From Candidatus Gastranaerophilales bacterium (lineage in GTDB: Bacteria > Cyanobacteriota > Vampirovibrionia > Gastranaerophilales > Gastranaerophilaceae): a stretch of 64,000 bases of DNA. The position numbers and the translations under genes are program-made. Below are positions 41,778 to 51,519 of this stretch, piece after piece. Within the stretch, counting starts at the first letter, position 1. Every line of letters starts with the position of its first letter. The notes under the pieces were generated by a model. The model had not been told where the DNA came from, did no database searches, and worked only from the letters and a program-made list of their open reading frames with translations. Location: contig CALVAQ010000002.1 of the NCBI GenBank assembly GCA_944325595.1, forward strand, positions 1 to 64,000. The letters are read 5' to 3'.

Positions 41778-43385
41778 ATGCAAATCAATAATTACAGTTT
41801 TTATAACAAGCCGAACTTTGGACAGAGTCTTTTAAATACAATGTCCTCAAAAAATAGTTCAAATTCGCCGCAAGCTGTCCCGCAAAACGGAGAAACCAGA
41901 GTAAAGCATCTTTACGCAAACGATTTGCACGGATATATGTACGGTTTCAGAAAGCTAAAATCCGCAATAGATGAGTTTAAAGCGGCAAACCCGGACGGAG
42001 AGGTTTTTCTCTCTGGAGACGACTGGGTAGGCGCATTTGAGAAAAAAAATGAAGCTATTCTTCGTATAATGAACCTTATGAAGCCAACAGCAGTAACAAT
42101 GGGGAACCACAACTTTGACAACAAGGGCTCTTTAGGTGTTTCCAAAATGTTGGACAATGCTACATTCAAGACCCTTGCTTTAAATATTGTTCCATCCGAA
42201 GAAGCAATAAAAACAGGCAGTTATGCACTTCAGGATGACATTGATGCAGGCAGACTTGCAAAATCAGAAATAATTGAAAAAGACGGTCAAAAATTCGGAT
42301 ACATAGGGCTTGTTCCTTCTGACATGAGAGCCAGACTCAGCCAGCAGAGTCAGGATTTTGCAAAGGACATGAAGGTTCTTGATTTAAAAGAAACAGAAGC
42401 AGCACTGCAAAAAGAAGTAGATAAACTGGAAGCCCAGGGCGTAAATAAAATTACACTAATTTCACATATGGGACTTGATGCAGACAAATATATCGCTCAA
42501 AATGTAAACGGCATAGACATTATTCACGGCGGTCACTCGCATCATATTTTGAAAGGACTTGTTCCGGGAGAAAATTACTTTACCTCAAAAAGAGGTGAAC
42601 CAGTAATAATCACACAGGCAGGCAAAAACGGTCACAATTTTGGTGAACTTGATGTGGTTTTTGATAACAAAACTGGAACGATAACAAAAGCCAAAAACGA
42701 AATTAAAGATTTGAGCATTTATCCTGACAGCCTTGCAGTAAGAACAGTAGAAAATATATTTCTTGGCAAACCGGAAGTCATAGGAGAAATTGCGCAGGAT
42801 GTAAAAGCACTGCCGGAAGCAGTACTTAAAGAAAGTCCGCTGTGTTCGTTTCTCGCAGACGGTTACAGAAAATATACAGGTGCAGATATAGTATTAAACA
42901 ATGCGGGTACAATGAGGCTGAGTCTGTCCAGAGGTCCTATTACCGACAGAAGAGTTATCGACATGATGCCATATTACAATGATGTTTATACATTCAAAAT
43001 GAGTGAAAAAGACATCATTGATGTACTCAACAGCGCTGTACAAGCAACAAGAAAGTTCAACAGAACAGGCGCTCTTCAGGTCAGCGGCATGAAATATACA
43101 ATAGGCAAAGATGATAAGGTGAAAGATGTATACCTTTTAAAAGATGACGGCTCACAGGAAAAAATGGACTGGACAAACCCGAGTCCGAACAAATTCTACA
43201 CGGTTGCATACAATTCATTCCTTGCCGGCGGTTCCGAAGGTGTTGAATCTCTAAAAGCACCTGAAAAAATGATAAAAAAATTCGACAAAACCGAAACTGA
43301 CATTTTGATTGATTATATAAAATCATTTAACGGAAAACCGATATTAATTGAACCTGACGGAAGAATTATGCACGAAGGCGAATAG
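41778..43385 (+). CDS. 5'-nucleotidase/metallophosphatase family protein without signal peptide
   Basis: The 535-residue protein has the UshA-type layout: an N-terminal metallophosphatase domain with metal-binding sets ANDLHGY (Asp49, His51), LSGDDW, MGNHNFD (Asn110, His111), ISHMG and HGGHSHH, and a C-terminal 5'-nucleotidase domain (NAGTMRLSLSRGPIT, FKMSEKDIIDVLN, NSFLAGGSEG). Such enzymes normally carry a Sec signal and act outside the cytoplasm, but this one begins MQINNYSFYNKPNFGQSL, the recurrent I-N-x-x-S-F motif, with no hydrophobic segment. The start at 41778 is preferred over 41739 because it places the motif at the N-terminus, as in the other proteins. Confidence 0.85.
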   Translation: MQINNYSFYNKPNFGQSLLNTMSSKNSSNSPQAVPQNGETRVKHLYANDLHGYMYGFRKLKSAIDEFKAANPDGEVFLSGDDWVGAFEKKNEAILRIMNLMKPTAVTMGNHNFDNKGSLGVSKMLDNATFKTLALNIVPSEEAIKTGSYALQDDIDAGRLAKSEIIEKDGQKFGYIGLVPSDMRARLSQQSQDFAKDMKVLDLKETEAALQKEVDKLEAQGVNKITLISHMGLDADKYIAQNVNGIDIIHGGHSHHILKGLVPGENYFTSKRGEPVIITQAGKNGHNFGELDVVFDNKTGTITKAKNEIKDLSIYPDSLAVRTVENIFLGKPEVIGEIAQDVKALPEAVLKESPLCSFLADGYRKYTGADIVLNNAGTMRLSLSRGPITDRRVIDMMPYYNDVYTFKMSEKDIIDVLNSAVQATRKFNRTGALQVSGMKYTIGKDDKVKDVYLLKDDGSQEKMDWTNPSPNKFYTVAYNSFLAGGSEGVESLKAPEKMIKKFDKTETDILIDYIKSFNGKPILIEPDGRIMHEGE

Positions 43386-43387
43386 CA

Positions 43388-46300
43388 TTACTCTTTAAAA
43401 TCATCGGGTATGCTGTTCAAAAAGTCGGGAGAAGTTTTTTCCTGCTGATATGGTTCCGGCATAACGGAGGAATTATCATTTGTTTGCGGCTTTGTATCGT
43501 TTTGTACCGGCTGCGAAATATTTTCGGGCAATGCTTCTTTTATAGCAGCTTGAGCTTCTTGGGAAAGCACTTTGGCTTTCGTACCCGGCGGATTTACCCA
43601 GGTAAATGATTTAACAGCTTTCACGCTGTTTGTATCACCGTTTATAAGCACTCTAAAGTTCTTTGTTTGATATTTCATATCGGGTGACAATTCAGGTATT
43701 TTAGAGATATTAACTTCTGGCAGATCAATATTGTAAGAATTGAATAATTTTTCTACAGTCTGTCCGTATTTTGTATGATTATCTAAAAAGTCTTTTATCG
43801 TCATTGAACCGAAATCTCCAAGTGTACTTGAAATTTCTGATGAAACTTTACCAAGAATTTCAAAATCAACTGTATTTGATTCAGGATACATTGAACCAGT
43901 AATATACATACTCATCTGCGGTCCGGAAGTTGTAATCGGAGAAAAATAGACAGAGCCCCGCTTAAAATTCAAAGTTCCTCTAAGGTCGCTGAAATGACCT
44001 GTATCTTTCGGACTGATTGCCTGTTTTGCACTGTTTATACTGGCATATATAAATCTCTGAGAAAGCAGGTTCTGTGCATACAAAAAGTGTTCAAATCTTC
44101 CCAGAGTACCAAGATGACCGTTTTTTACAACAACATCAGTTTTTCCTTGAAGAGTTTTCATCTGCTGTTTTGTATCGGAACCATACATTGTAATATCCGC
44201 ATCAAAATTCAGCTTCCCTGAAATTCTCTGCTCTTTAGGTAAGAGAACATCGGATACGCTGCCTGAATCCATGTTCCTGCCTTGCAAAACAGCTTTGATT
44301 GTATAATACGGAAAGTTGTATGAAATTTTTCCGCCTATACTGCCGGTATATGCATTTGCACGCAAATTACTCAAATAAAGCATATTCTCTTTTGAAGATA
44401 TATCTGCAAAAACATTTTCAGCTTTGATTAAACCGTTTTTAAAAGACTTTATATACAGCTTTCCATCCGAGATGATATAAGGGAATTCACATCCTGCAGA
44501 ATATTTTGACTGCTCAAGAAACGGCAGTGCTGAAGCGAGAGACAAAAGGTATTCCAAATCTATGTACTGAGCATTAATTTTGACATAATCAATTTTTTTC
44601 GTATTCAAAAAGTCATACGGACTATCAATCTCAATAGATATGTTGGTGTTCTTTACCTTCAGGCTGTCAATTCTTGTTTTAATTTTGTTTTTCAAAAGTA
44701 CAATGTCAGCTTTTGCCGCTTTTATACAATACTGCGGAATATCCAAATTTGAGATATAAATATTTCCGCTTATTTGCGGATTATTAACTGTACCGTTCAA
44801 AGATATATCTGTTTTTACTTCTGCTTTGGATTTTTTTAAATCAGGTATTTCGATATTCAGGTATTCCGGTGTTTGGATTTTTACATTGTTAAAGACAAGA
44901 TTGTCCCTGTCCTGATTGATGTTACCCCTAACTGTCAGTGCTTTTTTATATTTTAAAAGAATCGGATTGCCGCTCAGGCTGTTCAAATCCGGAGTATAAT
45001 ACATTGTAATTTCATTATTGAATGAAGATTTTTCGGCTGATTTTATCAGAAGATGAGTAAGCATATTTGTATCAGCAAAACTGCTGACAAAAACAGGTGT
45101 TACATAGTTCATCCGATTAGAGAGTATTTTTACATCTGCCGTTATATTATTCCGGCTTAATTTGATTATTGCATTTACCGGCAAATAGCCTTTTGCATGC
45201 AATTTCACATCTTTTATCAGTGATTTTATAAAAAATGCATCTATAGTTCCTTTGATATTAATAAAAGCATCAGGTTCTTTAATATAGTTTTTTATCTCTC
45301 CGAGTAAAGTGAGATTGGCATTGCCTGTTGTGAATTTTGAAGGTTTAATTTTTATTATTTTGTTGTCAACAACCGCCGAAACTGCTTCCGAATACAATGA
45401 ATTTGAATTGTTTGATAAATTACTGCTTTTTATATATACATTTCTTACATCGACAAAGCCTTTGTATGCCGATTTTTGTATGTCGGTGTTAATTGAAATT
45501 TTTTGTGCGGAAGTATGCAGATTGTGTTTTATATCTGAAGTACTAAAGTTTGTAACAATGGCTTTAACAGTTGAATGCGGGGCGGATAAACTGCCGTTTA
45601 GTACAGCATCAAAAGAAAGCAGTCCTGATTTGATATTTATATCCTGCGGAATTTTTATTAAAGGAAAAGCCTTTATCAGATTGCACAGTGACAAATTTTG
45701 GGCACTGATTTGCAGTTTACCTTTTGCATTGTTATCAATATTTCCGCTTACATGCATTGGCTGATTATTAATAAAAATATCTGAAGGATTTATTTTTATG
45801 GAATTGTTTGAAAAATCTATTGAGGAATTGAATTTTGAAACGGTAAAAGGAATGTTTTTATGAACTATATCCGCATTTTTAATTTTTAAAGTACCTTTTG
45901 ATTTGATAGTTTTCAAATCAGTTTTTATATCAAAATCAGCACTCAATGTACCGGAGGTTTTGAACTCATTGAGATTGTTTTTTATTTTTAACAGCTTCAA
46001 TACAGCAATAGAAACCTGCTGTAAATTTGAGATGTCGGCTTTTTTACACTTACAATTTATTTCCGTATAAAAGGGTTTTGTTGTCTTTATCTTGGCAAGA
46101 ATATCTGTCAATTCATTGTCATCAGTATAGAATTTTGATGAGACATAGGCATAGCCTTTGTCAAAGTTTATATGAAAATAGCTCTCCGGCAGTTTTTTTT
46201 GACCAAGAGTAATAACAAAATCATCTATATCTGTTTTCCCGCTCAAATAGTCAAAAGAATCATTCTTGGTATGAATTTTTAAATCAGCATTGATTTTGGC

Positions 46301-47023
46301 AAAAAAGTTATAGCGGTACAAATCATCAAATGATACATCAAAGAGCTGTTTATTTACCTCATTGAATAGTTTTTGGGGAAAAGCAAGCTTTATATTGTAT
46401 GCGGCATATTTCTTATCAAAACAATATAAACTGCCGTTCATTGAGAGCGTTAAGTATCTCAAATCTTTGTTTTTAGTAACTTTCAAGTTTTTACCTGAAA
46501 ATTTAAATTTTTGACCTGACGGGCCATCTTTTATCTTAATTGTATAGTTTTCTATAAAAATACCCGGAATATGGTCTGAAAAAGCTATATCAGATTTTTT
46601 CCTTTTTAAATTATCATCCAGATATTGTTGAAATGTTGTCTTTCCGTTTTCAAGAAGTTTTGTCGAAAACTGAAATTGTTTTGCTTTGACTGTGTTGATT
46701 TTTACTTCTTTTTTTAAAAGATGCAAACCGGAAATATATACATCTGCATCTTTTATATCCATTATCTGTTTTTTGTCAGGATAAAAAAGCTGTACACTGT
46801 CTGCTTTCAGGTTAATTTCAAGAAGGGGGGATACTTTTAGCCTGTAGTTATTTATCAGCAAAACCAGTCCTGATTGCTTTTCCAGGTTTTGTGTGATGAC
46901 TTTTGAATAATCTTTTTTATTTAAAAAATATGGCAAAAACAAGTATACTGCCAGATACAAAAGCACAAGACAGCATATAAAGCCCAAACCAATTTTTTTT
47001 AGAACTCCCACCAGATTTTTCAT
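43388..47023 (-). CDS. AsmA-like giant envelope protein
   Basis: At 1211 residues this is an AsmA/TamB-type bridge protein. It has one N-terminal membrane anchor (about residues 10-32, LGFICCLVLLYLAVYLFLPYF) followed by the AsmA N-domain (DYSKVITQNLEKQSGLVL, LEINLKADSVQL) and a very long beta-rich groove. The C-terminal part (ISGKLNFDADITMYGSD, GTLNFKRGSVYFSPITTSGP) is typical of AsmA C-domains, and a Pro/Gln-rich tail ends the protein. Such proteins are thought to carry phospholipids to the outer membrane. It is convergent with the 5'-nucleotidase gene with only two bases between stop codons. Confidence 0.85.
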   Translation of the reverse strand: MKNLVGVLKKIGLGFICCLVLLYLAVYLFLPYFLNKKDYSKVITQNLEKQSGLVLLINNYRLKVSPLLEINLKADSVQLFYPDKKQIMDIKDADVYISGLHLLKKEVKINTVKAKQFQFSTKLLENGKTTFQQYLDDNLKRKKSDIAFSDHIPGIFIENYTIKIKDGPSGQKFKFSGKNLKVTKNKDLRYLTLSMNGSLYCFDKKYAAYNIKLAFPQKLFNEVNKQLFDVSFDDLYRYNFFAKINADLKIHTKNDSFDYLSGKTDIDDFVITLGQKKLPESYFHINFDKGYAYVSSKFYTDDNELTDILAKIKTTKPFYTEINCKCKKADISNLQQVSIAVLKLLKIKNNLNEFKTSGTLSADFDIKTDLKTIKSKGTLKIKNADIVHKNIPFTVSKFNSSIDFSNNSIKINPSDIFINNQPMHVSGNIDNNAKGKLQISAQNLSLCNLIKAFPLIKIPQDINIKSGLLSFDAVLNGSLSAPHSTVKAIVTNFSTSDIKHNLHTSAQKISINTDIQKSAYKGFVDVRNVYIKSSNLSNNSNSLYSEAVSAVVDNKIIKIKPSKFTTGNANLTLLGEIKNYIKEPDAFINIKGTIDAFFIKSLIKDVKLHAKGYLPVNAIIKLSRNNITADVKILSNRMNYVTPVFVSSFADTNMLTHLLIKSAEKSSFNNEITMYYTPDLNSLSGNPILLKYKKALTVRGNINQDRDNLVFNNVKIQTPEYLNIEIPDLKKSKAEVKTDISLNGTVNNPQISGNIYISNLDIPQYCIKAAKADIVLLKNKIKTRIDSLKVKNTNISIEIDSPYDFLNTKKIDYVKINAQYIDLEYLLSLASALPFLEQSKYSAGCEFPYIISDGKLYIKSFKNGLIKAENVFADISSKENMLYLSNLRANAYTGSIGGKISYNFPYYTIKAVLQGRNMDSGSVSDVLLPKEQRISGKLNFDADITMYGSDTKQQMKTLQGKTDVVVKNGHLGTLGRFEHFLYAQNLLSQRFIYASINSAKQAISPKDTGHFSDLRGTLNFKRGSVYFSPITTSGPQMSMYITGSMYPESNTVDFEILGKVSSEISSTLGDFGSMTIKDFLDNHTKYGQTVEKLFNSYNIDLPEVNISKIPELSPDMKYQTKNFRVLINGDTNSVKAVKSFTWVNPPGTKAKVLSQEAQAAIKEALPENISQPVQNDTKPQTNDNSSVMPEPYQQEKTSPDFLNSIPDDFKE

Positions 47024-47121
47024 ATAATATTCCGCTGATTATATGCCAATTATTATATTACATTTTACGATTGGTGTCATTATTGTGCTATATTTATATA
47101 AAACGATATTGCAGAGGTGAT

Positions 47122-48006
47122 ATGAACTGTTACACAAACAAATTCGGCATATCAGATTCAAACAAAATAAAAGCATTTTTTGAACAAAGTAATGCTTCAA
47201 TGACAGATGTTCAAAATGCATTATGGTGTGCGAAAGGCAAAGGATATTCCGCAACTTTTTATAAAACAGGAAAATTGCTGATACAGGGAGCTGATGTTTC
47301 TGATATAGCACGGGGATTACAAATTTATCTCGGCTTGAATGATAACACACAAAAGGACACAGCAGAACATCAGGAACAAAAACCTTTTCCCCGAATCGGC
47401 GTTGATGAATCAGGGAAAGGTGATTTCTTTGGTCCGCTTGTTATTGCCGGTGTAATGGTGGATGAAAACAACTCAAAAATCCTTACCGAAGCAGGGGTCA
47501 AAGACTGTAAAATGGTGGATGACAAAAATATAAACAAGCTTGCAGCGTTAATAAAAAACAACTGCGTTTTCTCGGTTGTTACAATCAATCCTACAAAATA
47601 CAATGAACTGTACAAAAAGTTCAACAACCTAAATCGCCTTCTCGCATGGGGTCACGCCAGAGCAATAGAAAACATTCTTGAAAAAGCAGAGTGTTCTTAC
47701 GCATTGTCTGACAAATTTGGTGATGAAAAGCTTATACAAAATGCCTTACTTGAAAAAGGCAGAAACATCAAACTGGAGCAAAGATGCAAAGCTGAAAGCG
47801 ATATCGCTGTGGCTGCCGCATCTATAATCGCAAGAGCACAATTTTTGTCAATAATATCGCAGCTGTCACAGAAATACGGTATTATCCTTCCAAAAGGCGC
47901 CTCTGACAAAGTTATACAAACAGCAAAAGAAATTAAACAAAAATATTCCAAAGAAGAATTGATGAATGTTTCAAAAACACATTTCAAAACTTATTCACAG
48001 ATTTAA
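47122..48006 (+). CDS. rnhC: Ribonuclease HIII
   Basis: The 294-residue enzyme cuts RNA in RNA-DNA hybrids. The N-terminal TBP-like domain (residues 1-80) and the catalytic start RIGVDESGKGDFFGPLVIAG with Asp95 and Glu96 identify RNase HIII rather than HII; the Gly-Lys-Gly in the motif is typical. Later acidic residues lie in CKMVDDKNI and CKAESDIAVAAASI. The ATG at 47122, just after GAGGTG, is preferred over 47071, which would add 17 unrelated residues. Confidence 0.94.
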   Translation: MNCYTNKFGISDSNKIKAFFEQSNASMTDVQNALWCAKGKGYSATFYKTGKLLIQGADVSDIARGLQIYLGLNDNTQKDTAEHQEQKPFPRIGVDESGKGDFFGPLVIAGVMVDENNSKILTEAGVKDCKMVDDKNINKLAALIKNNCVFSVVTINPTKYNELYKKFNNLNRLLAWGHARAIENILEKAECSYALSDKFGDEKLIQNALLEKGRNIKLEQRCKAESDIAVAAASIIARAQFLSIISQLSQKYGIILPKGASDKVIQTAKEIKQKYSKEELMNVSKTHFKTYSQI

Positions 48007-48014
48007 TTACTTTC

Positions 48015-48043
48015 TTGACATAATACAAAAAATAGTCTAAAAC
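48015..48043 (+). promoter_or_regulatory. gcv cluster promoter
   Basis: A perfect TTGACA (48015-48020), a 17-base spacer and TAAAAC (48038-48043). The remaining leader of about 25 bases is too short for a glycine riboswitch. Confidence 0.65.
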
Positions 48044-48073
48044 TAAACTATAGCTATCGACGAAGGGTATTTT

Positions 48074-49180
48074 GTGGGGAAAAAGACTGTACTTTATGAT
48101 ACACATCAAAAACTTGGCGCAAAGATGGTTGAGTTTGGCGGCTGGGATATGCCTGTGCAATATACTGGTATTATAGACGAACACAATACGGTTCGAAATC
48201 ATGCCGGCATTTTTGATGTATCCCATATGGGACAGATATTTGTTTCAGGAAATGATGCACTGCCGTTTTTGCAAAAGGTTGTGCCTCAAGACATTTCAAA
48301 ACTGCAGCCAAATGCAGCGGTTTACTGCCAGCTTCCTTATGAAGCAGGCGGGCTTGTTGATGACCTTATTATTTACAGGCTTGAAGATGACAAATATCTT
48401 GTGATAGCAAATGCTTCAAATGTTGAAAAAGACTTTAACTGGTTCAAAAAGAATGCAACTCAGTACGATGTAAAAATAGACAACCGCTCTGACGAGTTTT
48501 CAATGTTTGCAATTCAAGGTCCTAATGCATGCAAAATAGTGGAAAAATCAGGCATAAATGAGTTAAAACAGCCCAAATTCTTTACTATTACCAAAACCGA
48601 AATATCCGGCTATCCCGTTTACATTTCAAGAACCGGCTATACGGGTGAAGACGGATTTGAAATTATTGTAAGAAACGAAAATGCGCTTGTTCTTTGGGAT
48701 TTGCTTATGGACAAAGGCGGGGAATTCGGCTTAAAACCAATAGGTCTCGGTGCAAGAGACACATTGAGGCTTGAGGCAGCACTGATGCTGTACGGAAATG
48801 ATCTTAGTGAATCAACAACACCGGTTGAAGCCGGATTAAAATGGTCAATACCTCAGGACAAAAAAGAAGATTATAACGGAAAATCTGTCATAATGTCACA
48901 GATAGAATCCGGTGTTCAAAAAAAACTAATCGGTTTTGAAATGATTGACAGGGCAATTGCCCGTCACGAATATGAAATATACTATAACGGGCAGAAAGCG
49001 GGTATTGTTACTAGCGGAGGATTTTCTCCGACTTTAAACAAAAATATCGGTATGGGGTACATTGATACAAAATATGATATAAAACTGGACTCAGTGATAC
49101 AAATTATGGTAAGAAATAAGTTATACAATGCAAAAGTTGTCAAAAGACCGTTTGTAAAAAAAAGATATAAGAATAGTTAG
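48074..49180 (+). CDS. gcvT: Glycine cleavage system T protein (aminomethyltransferase)
   Basis: The 368-residue enzyme moves the methylene group from the H protein to tetrahydrofolate, releasing ammonia. Signatures include [30 protein letters not shown], the folate-site [14 protein letters not shown] and [18 protein letters not shown]. It starts with GTG. It heads a tight gcvT-gcvH-gcvPA run on one strand. Confidence 0.96.
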   Translation: MGKKTVLYDTHQKLGAKMVEFGGWDMPVQYTGIIDEHNTVRNHAGIFDVSHMGQIFVSGNDALPFLQKVVPQDISKLQPNAAVYCQLPYEAGGLVDDLIIYRLEDDKYLVIANASNVEKDFNWFKKNATQYDVKIDNRSDEFSMFAIQGPNACKIVEKSGINELKQPKFFTITKTEISGYPVYISRTGYTGEDGFEIIVRNENALVLWDLLMDKGGEFGLKPIGLGARDTLRLEAALMLYGNDLSESTTPVEAGLKWSIPQDKKEDYNGKSVIMSQIESGVQKKLIGFEMIDRAIARHEYEIYYNGQKAGIVTSGGFSPTLNKNIGMGYIDTKYDIKLDSVIQIMVRNKLYNAKVVKRPFVKKRYKNS

Positions 49181-49200
49181 ATATACGATAGGAGAAACGA

Positions 49201-49587
49201 ATGATGCTGATACCCGAGGGTATTTTATGTTCAAAGAGCCATGAATATTTGCTTGAAGGCGAAAATGGCATTTTTACTGTAGGACTCACGGATTATGCTG
49301 TGGAACAGCTTGGGGACATTGTGTTTGTTGAGTTGCCTGAAGCAGGTTCAGAGTTTGAAAAAGGTGAAGTTTTTGCTACCGTTGAGTCTGTAAAAGCTGC
49401 ATCAGAAATTTATATGCCTGCCGGCGGAAAAATCATTGAAGTCAATGAAAAAATAGTTGAAAATCCTGAAATTTTAAATGAAAGTCCTTTCGAAGAAGGA
49501 TGGCTTGTAAAAATTGAAGGAGAAAATATCCATGCAGATTCCGGCGATTTGCTGGAATACGCTGACTATAAGGAAGAAATTGAGTAA
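49201..49587 (+). CDS. gcvH: Glycine cleavage system H protein
   Basis: This 128-residue lipoyl carrier shuttles the aminomethyl group between the P, T and L proteins. The lipoylated lysine is Lys65 in FATVESVKAASEI, and SHEYLLEGENGIFTVGLTDYA is the standard N-terminal part. An AGGAG ribosome site precedes the ATG. The lipoylation and L-protein genes are not in the window. Confidence 0.97.
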   Translation: MMLIPEGILCSKSHEYLLEGENGIFTVGLTDYAVEQLGDIVFVELPEAGSEFEKGEVFATVESVKAASEIYMPAGGKIIEVNEKIVENPEILNESPFEEGWLVKIEGENIHADSGDLLEYADYKEEIE

Positions 49588-49600
49588 ATACAGGCTGAAC

Positions 49601-50854
49601 ATGAGTAATTTTACCGCACATACTGAACAAGAAAGACAGGAAATGCTGTCACAAATAGGACTTTCATCAGTTAAGGAATTGTATAAGGATATACCTGATG
49701 CCGTTCGTATACATGGCTTATCTTTACCCGATGAATTATCTGAACAAGAACTGACTAAAGAAATAAAAAAACTGGCTGAAGCCAACAAAATTGACTATGC
49801 TTGTTTTCTCGGTGCAGGTGCGGCAAAAAGATTTATACCTGCAGCTGTTACCCAAGTTTCTTCACGATTTGAGTTTAATACTGCTTACACTCCTTATCAG
49901 GCAGAAATTTCGCAAGGAACGCTTCAGGCAATTTATGAATATCAGTCTATAATCTGTAATTTAACAGGAATGGATGTATCAAACGCATCTATGTATGATG
50001 CGGCAACAGCCTGCGCAGAAGCAATCTTGATGGCGGCAAGAATTACCGGCAGAAAAAAAGCTCTGGTTTGCAAACGTATAAACCCACAATACAGACAGGT
50101 TATAAATACATATGCAGAGGCTGCGGATATTGAAATTTCAGATGACCTGTCCCAAATAGGAAACGATATTGCATGTGTATTGCTTCAAACACCGGACTAC
50201 TACGGAGCTATACACGATGTTGATATTGTCAAAGAAAAGATTGCCGATGAAAAGACAATGCTGATATGCTGCTGTGATATTTTGTCGCTTTCTGTGCTCG
50301 TACCGCCAAAATGCGATATAATGGTCGGAAATTTGCAGCCCGCAGGTAATAACATTTCCTTTGGCGGGCCGTATGCGGCATATTTTGCCTGTCTTGACAA
50401 ATATAAAAGACAAATGCCCGGCAGGGTAGTCGGCAGAACAGTTGACAAAGACGGAAATCAGGCTTTCTGTCTAACTTTACAGACCAGAGAACAGCACATC
50501 AGACGTGAAAAAGCGACGAGTAATATCTGTTCAAATCAGTCTCTTGTAGCGCTGCAAAGCCTTATTTATTTCACTTTACTGGGTGAGTCCGGTATAAAAC
50601 AAATTACTCTAAAATCCGTTGACAATGCTCATAAACTGGCTAAAAAGCTGGTTGATAAAGGTTTTGAAATACAATCAAAAAACTTCTTTAATGAATTCGT
50701 TTTAAAAGTTAAAAACGCAGATGCTTTTTTGGAAAATTTAAAAGAAAATAAAATTCTGGGAGGCATAAAGCTTGATGAAAACAGAATTCTTGTCTGTGCT
50801 ACAGAAATGAATTCTGATGAAGAAATTGAAAATTATGTCTATTTTGCGGTATAA
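49601..50854 (+). CDS. gcvPA: Glycine dehydrogenase (decarboxylating) subunit 1
   Basis: The 417-residue protein is the N-terminal half of a split P protein. Key segments are FLGAGAAKRFIPAAV, FNTAYTPYQAEISQGTLQAIYEYQS, NASMYDAATACAEA and RREKATSNICSNQSL. The PLP lysine lies in the other subunit, GcvPB, which normally follows directly but is missing here: the next gene is rpe on the opposite strand. The ATG at 49601 fits the family (MSNFTAHTEQERQEML) and begins 13 bases after the gcvH stop codon; an earlier in-frame ATG at 49514 would overlap gcvH by 74 bases. Confidence 0.93.
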   Translation: MSNFTAHTEQERQEMLSQIGLSSVKELYKDIPDAVRIHGLSLPDELSEQELTKEIKKLAEANKIDYACFLGAGAAKRFIPAAVTQVSSRFEFNTAYTPYQAEISQGTLQAIYEYQSIICNLTGMDVSNASMYDAATACAEAILMAARITGRKKALVCKRINPQYRQVINTYAEAADIEISDDLSQIGNDIACVLLQTPDYYGAIHDVDIVKEKIADEKTMLICCCDILSLSVLVPPKCDIMVGNLQPAGNNISFGGPYAAYFACLDKYKRQMPGRVVGRTVDKDGNQAFCLTLQTREQHIRREKATSNICSNQSLVALQSLIYFTLLGESGIKQITLKSVDNAHKLAKKLVDKGFEIQSKNFFNEFVLKVKNADAFLENLKENKILGGIKLDENRILVCATEMNSDEEIENYVYFAV

Positions 50855-50874
50855 GACACTTATACCTAAACGCC

Positions 50875-51519
50875 TTAGTCTTTAAGTGAATTTATTGCTT
50901 CTTCCATATCCGGAGATTTGAATATGTACGAACCAGCAACAAACGAATTTGCGCCGAGATTTTTACATACCTTTGCTGTTTTGTCATTGATACCGCCATC
51001 GACCTGTATAATCAGATTTTCCGGCGCATTTTGTTTTATTATCGGGATTTTTTTTGCGCAATCTTCCATAAATGTCTGACCGCCAAAACCCGGTTCCACA
51101 GTCATAACTAAAACCATATCAACCATCAACAGGTATTTTAAAATTTCCTGCGGCTCTGTTTTTGGCTTGATTGACAATCCGACGAGTATGTCATGAGACT
51201 TAATGTGAGAGATTATATCCTCGGTCAGGTCTTTTGCAGCTTCGTAGTGAAAAGTAATTATATCGGCACCTGCTTTTACAAAATCCTCTATATAATTTTG
51301 CGGATTATCAATCATTAAATGTACATCAAGAGGAATTGAACAGTGCGGTTTTATTGCTTTTACAACAGGAGCACCAATTGTCAGATTGGGAACAAAGTGT
51401 CCGTCCATTACATCGACATGAATCCAATCTGCACCGCATTTTTCCAGCTCTTCCACTTCATTTTGCAGATTTGCAAAATCTGCAGACAATATCGAAGGTG
51501 ATACAATAATCTCACTCAT
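50875..51519 (-). CDS. rpe: Ribulose-phosphate 3-epimerase
   Basis: The 214-residue TIM-barrel enzyme interconverts ribulose-5-phosphate and xylulose-5-phosphate. Typical motifs are IVSPSILSADFANL, WIHVDVMDGHFVPNLTIG, DVHLMIDNP, FHYEAAKDL, MTVEPGFGGQTFM and QVDGGINDKTA. The metal-binding His and Asp residues are all in place. The ATG at 51519 overlaps the end of rnc by eight bases. A farther AUG at 51549 would give an N-terminal tail unlike the family. AAAGGAG lies 12 bases upstream. Confidence 0.95.
   Translation of the reverse strand: MSEIIVSPSILSADFANLQNEVEELEKCGADWIHVDVMDGHFVPNLTIGAPVVKAIKPHCSIPLDVHLMIDNPQNYIEDFVKAGADIITFHYEAAKDLTEDIISHIKSHDILVGLSIKPKTEPQEILKYLLMVDMVLVMTVEPGFGGQTFMEDCAKKIPIIKQNAPENLIIQVDGGINDKTAKVCKNLGANSFVAGSYIFKSPDMEEAINSLKD

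Noticed and set aside
45309-45764. 151-codon plus-strand frame inside the AsmA-like gene
   Set aside because: It is antisense to a continuous 1211-residue protein and has no ribosome site.
48001-48073. Glycine riboswitch before gcvT
   Set aside because: A good promoter leaves only about 25 bases of leader, too short for any glycine riboswitch.
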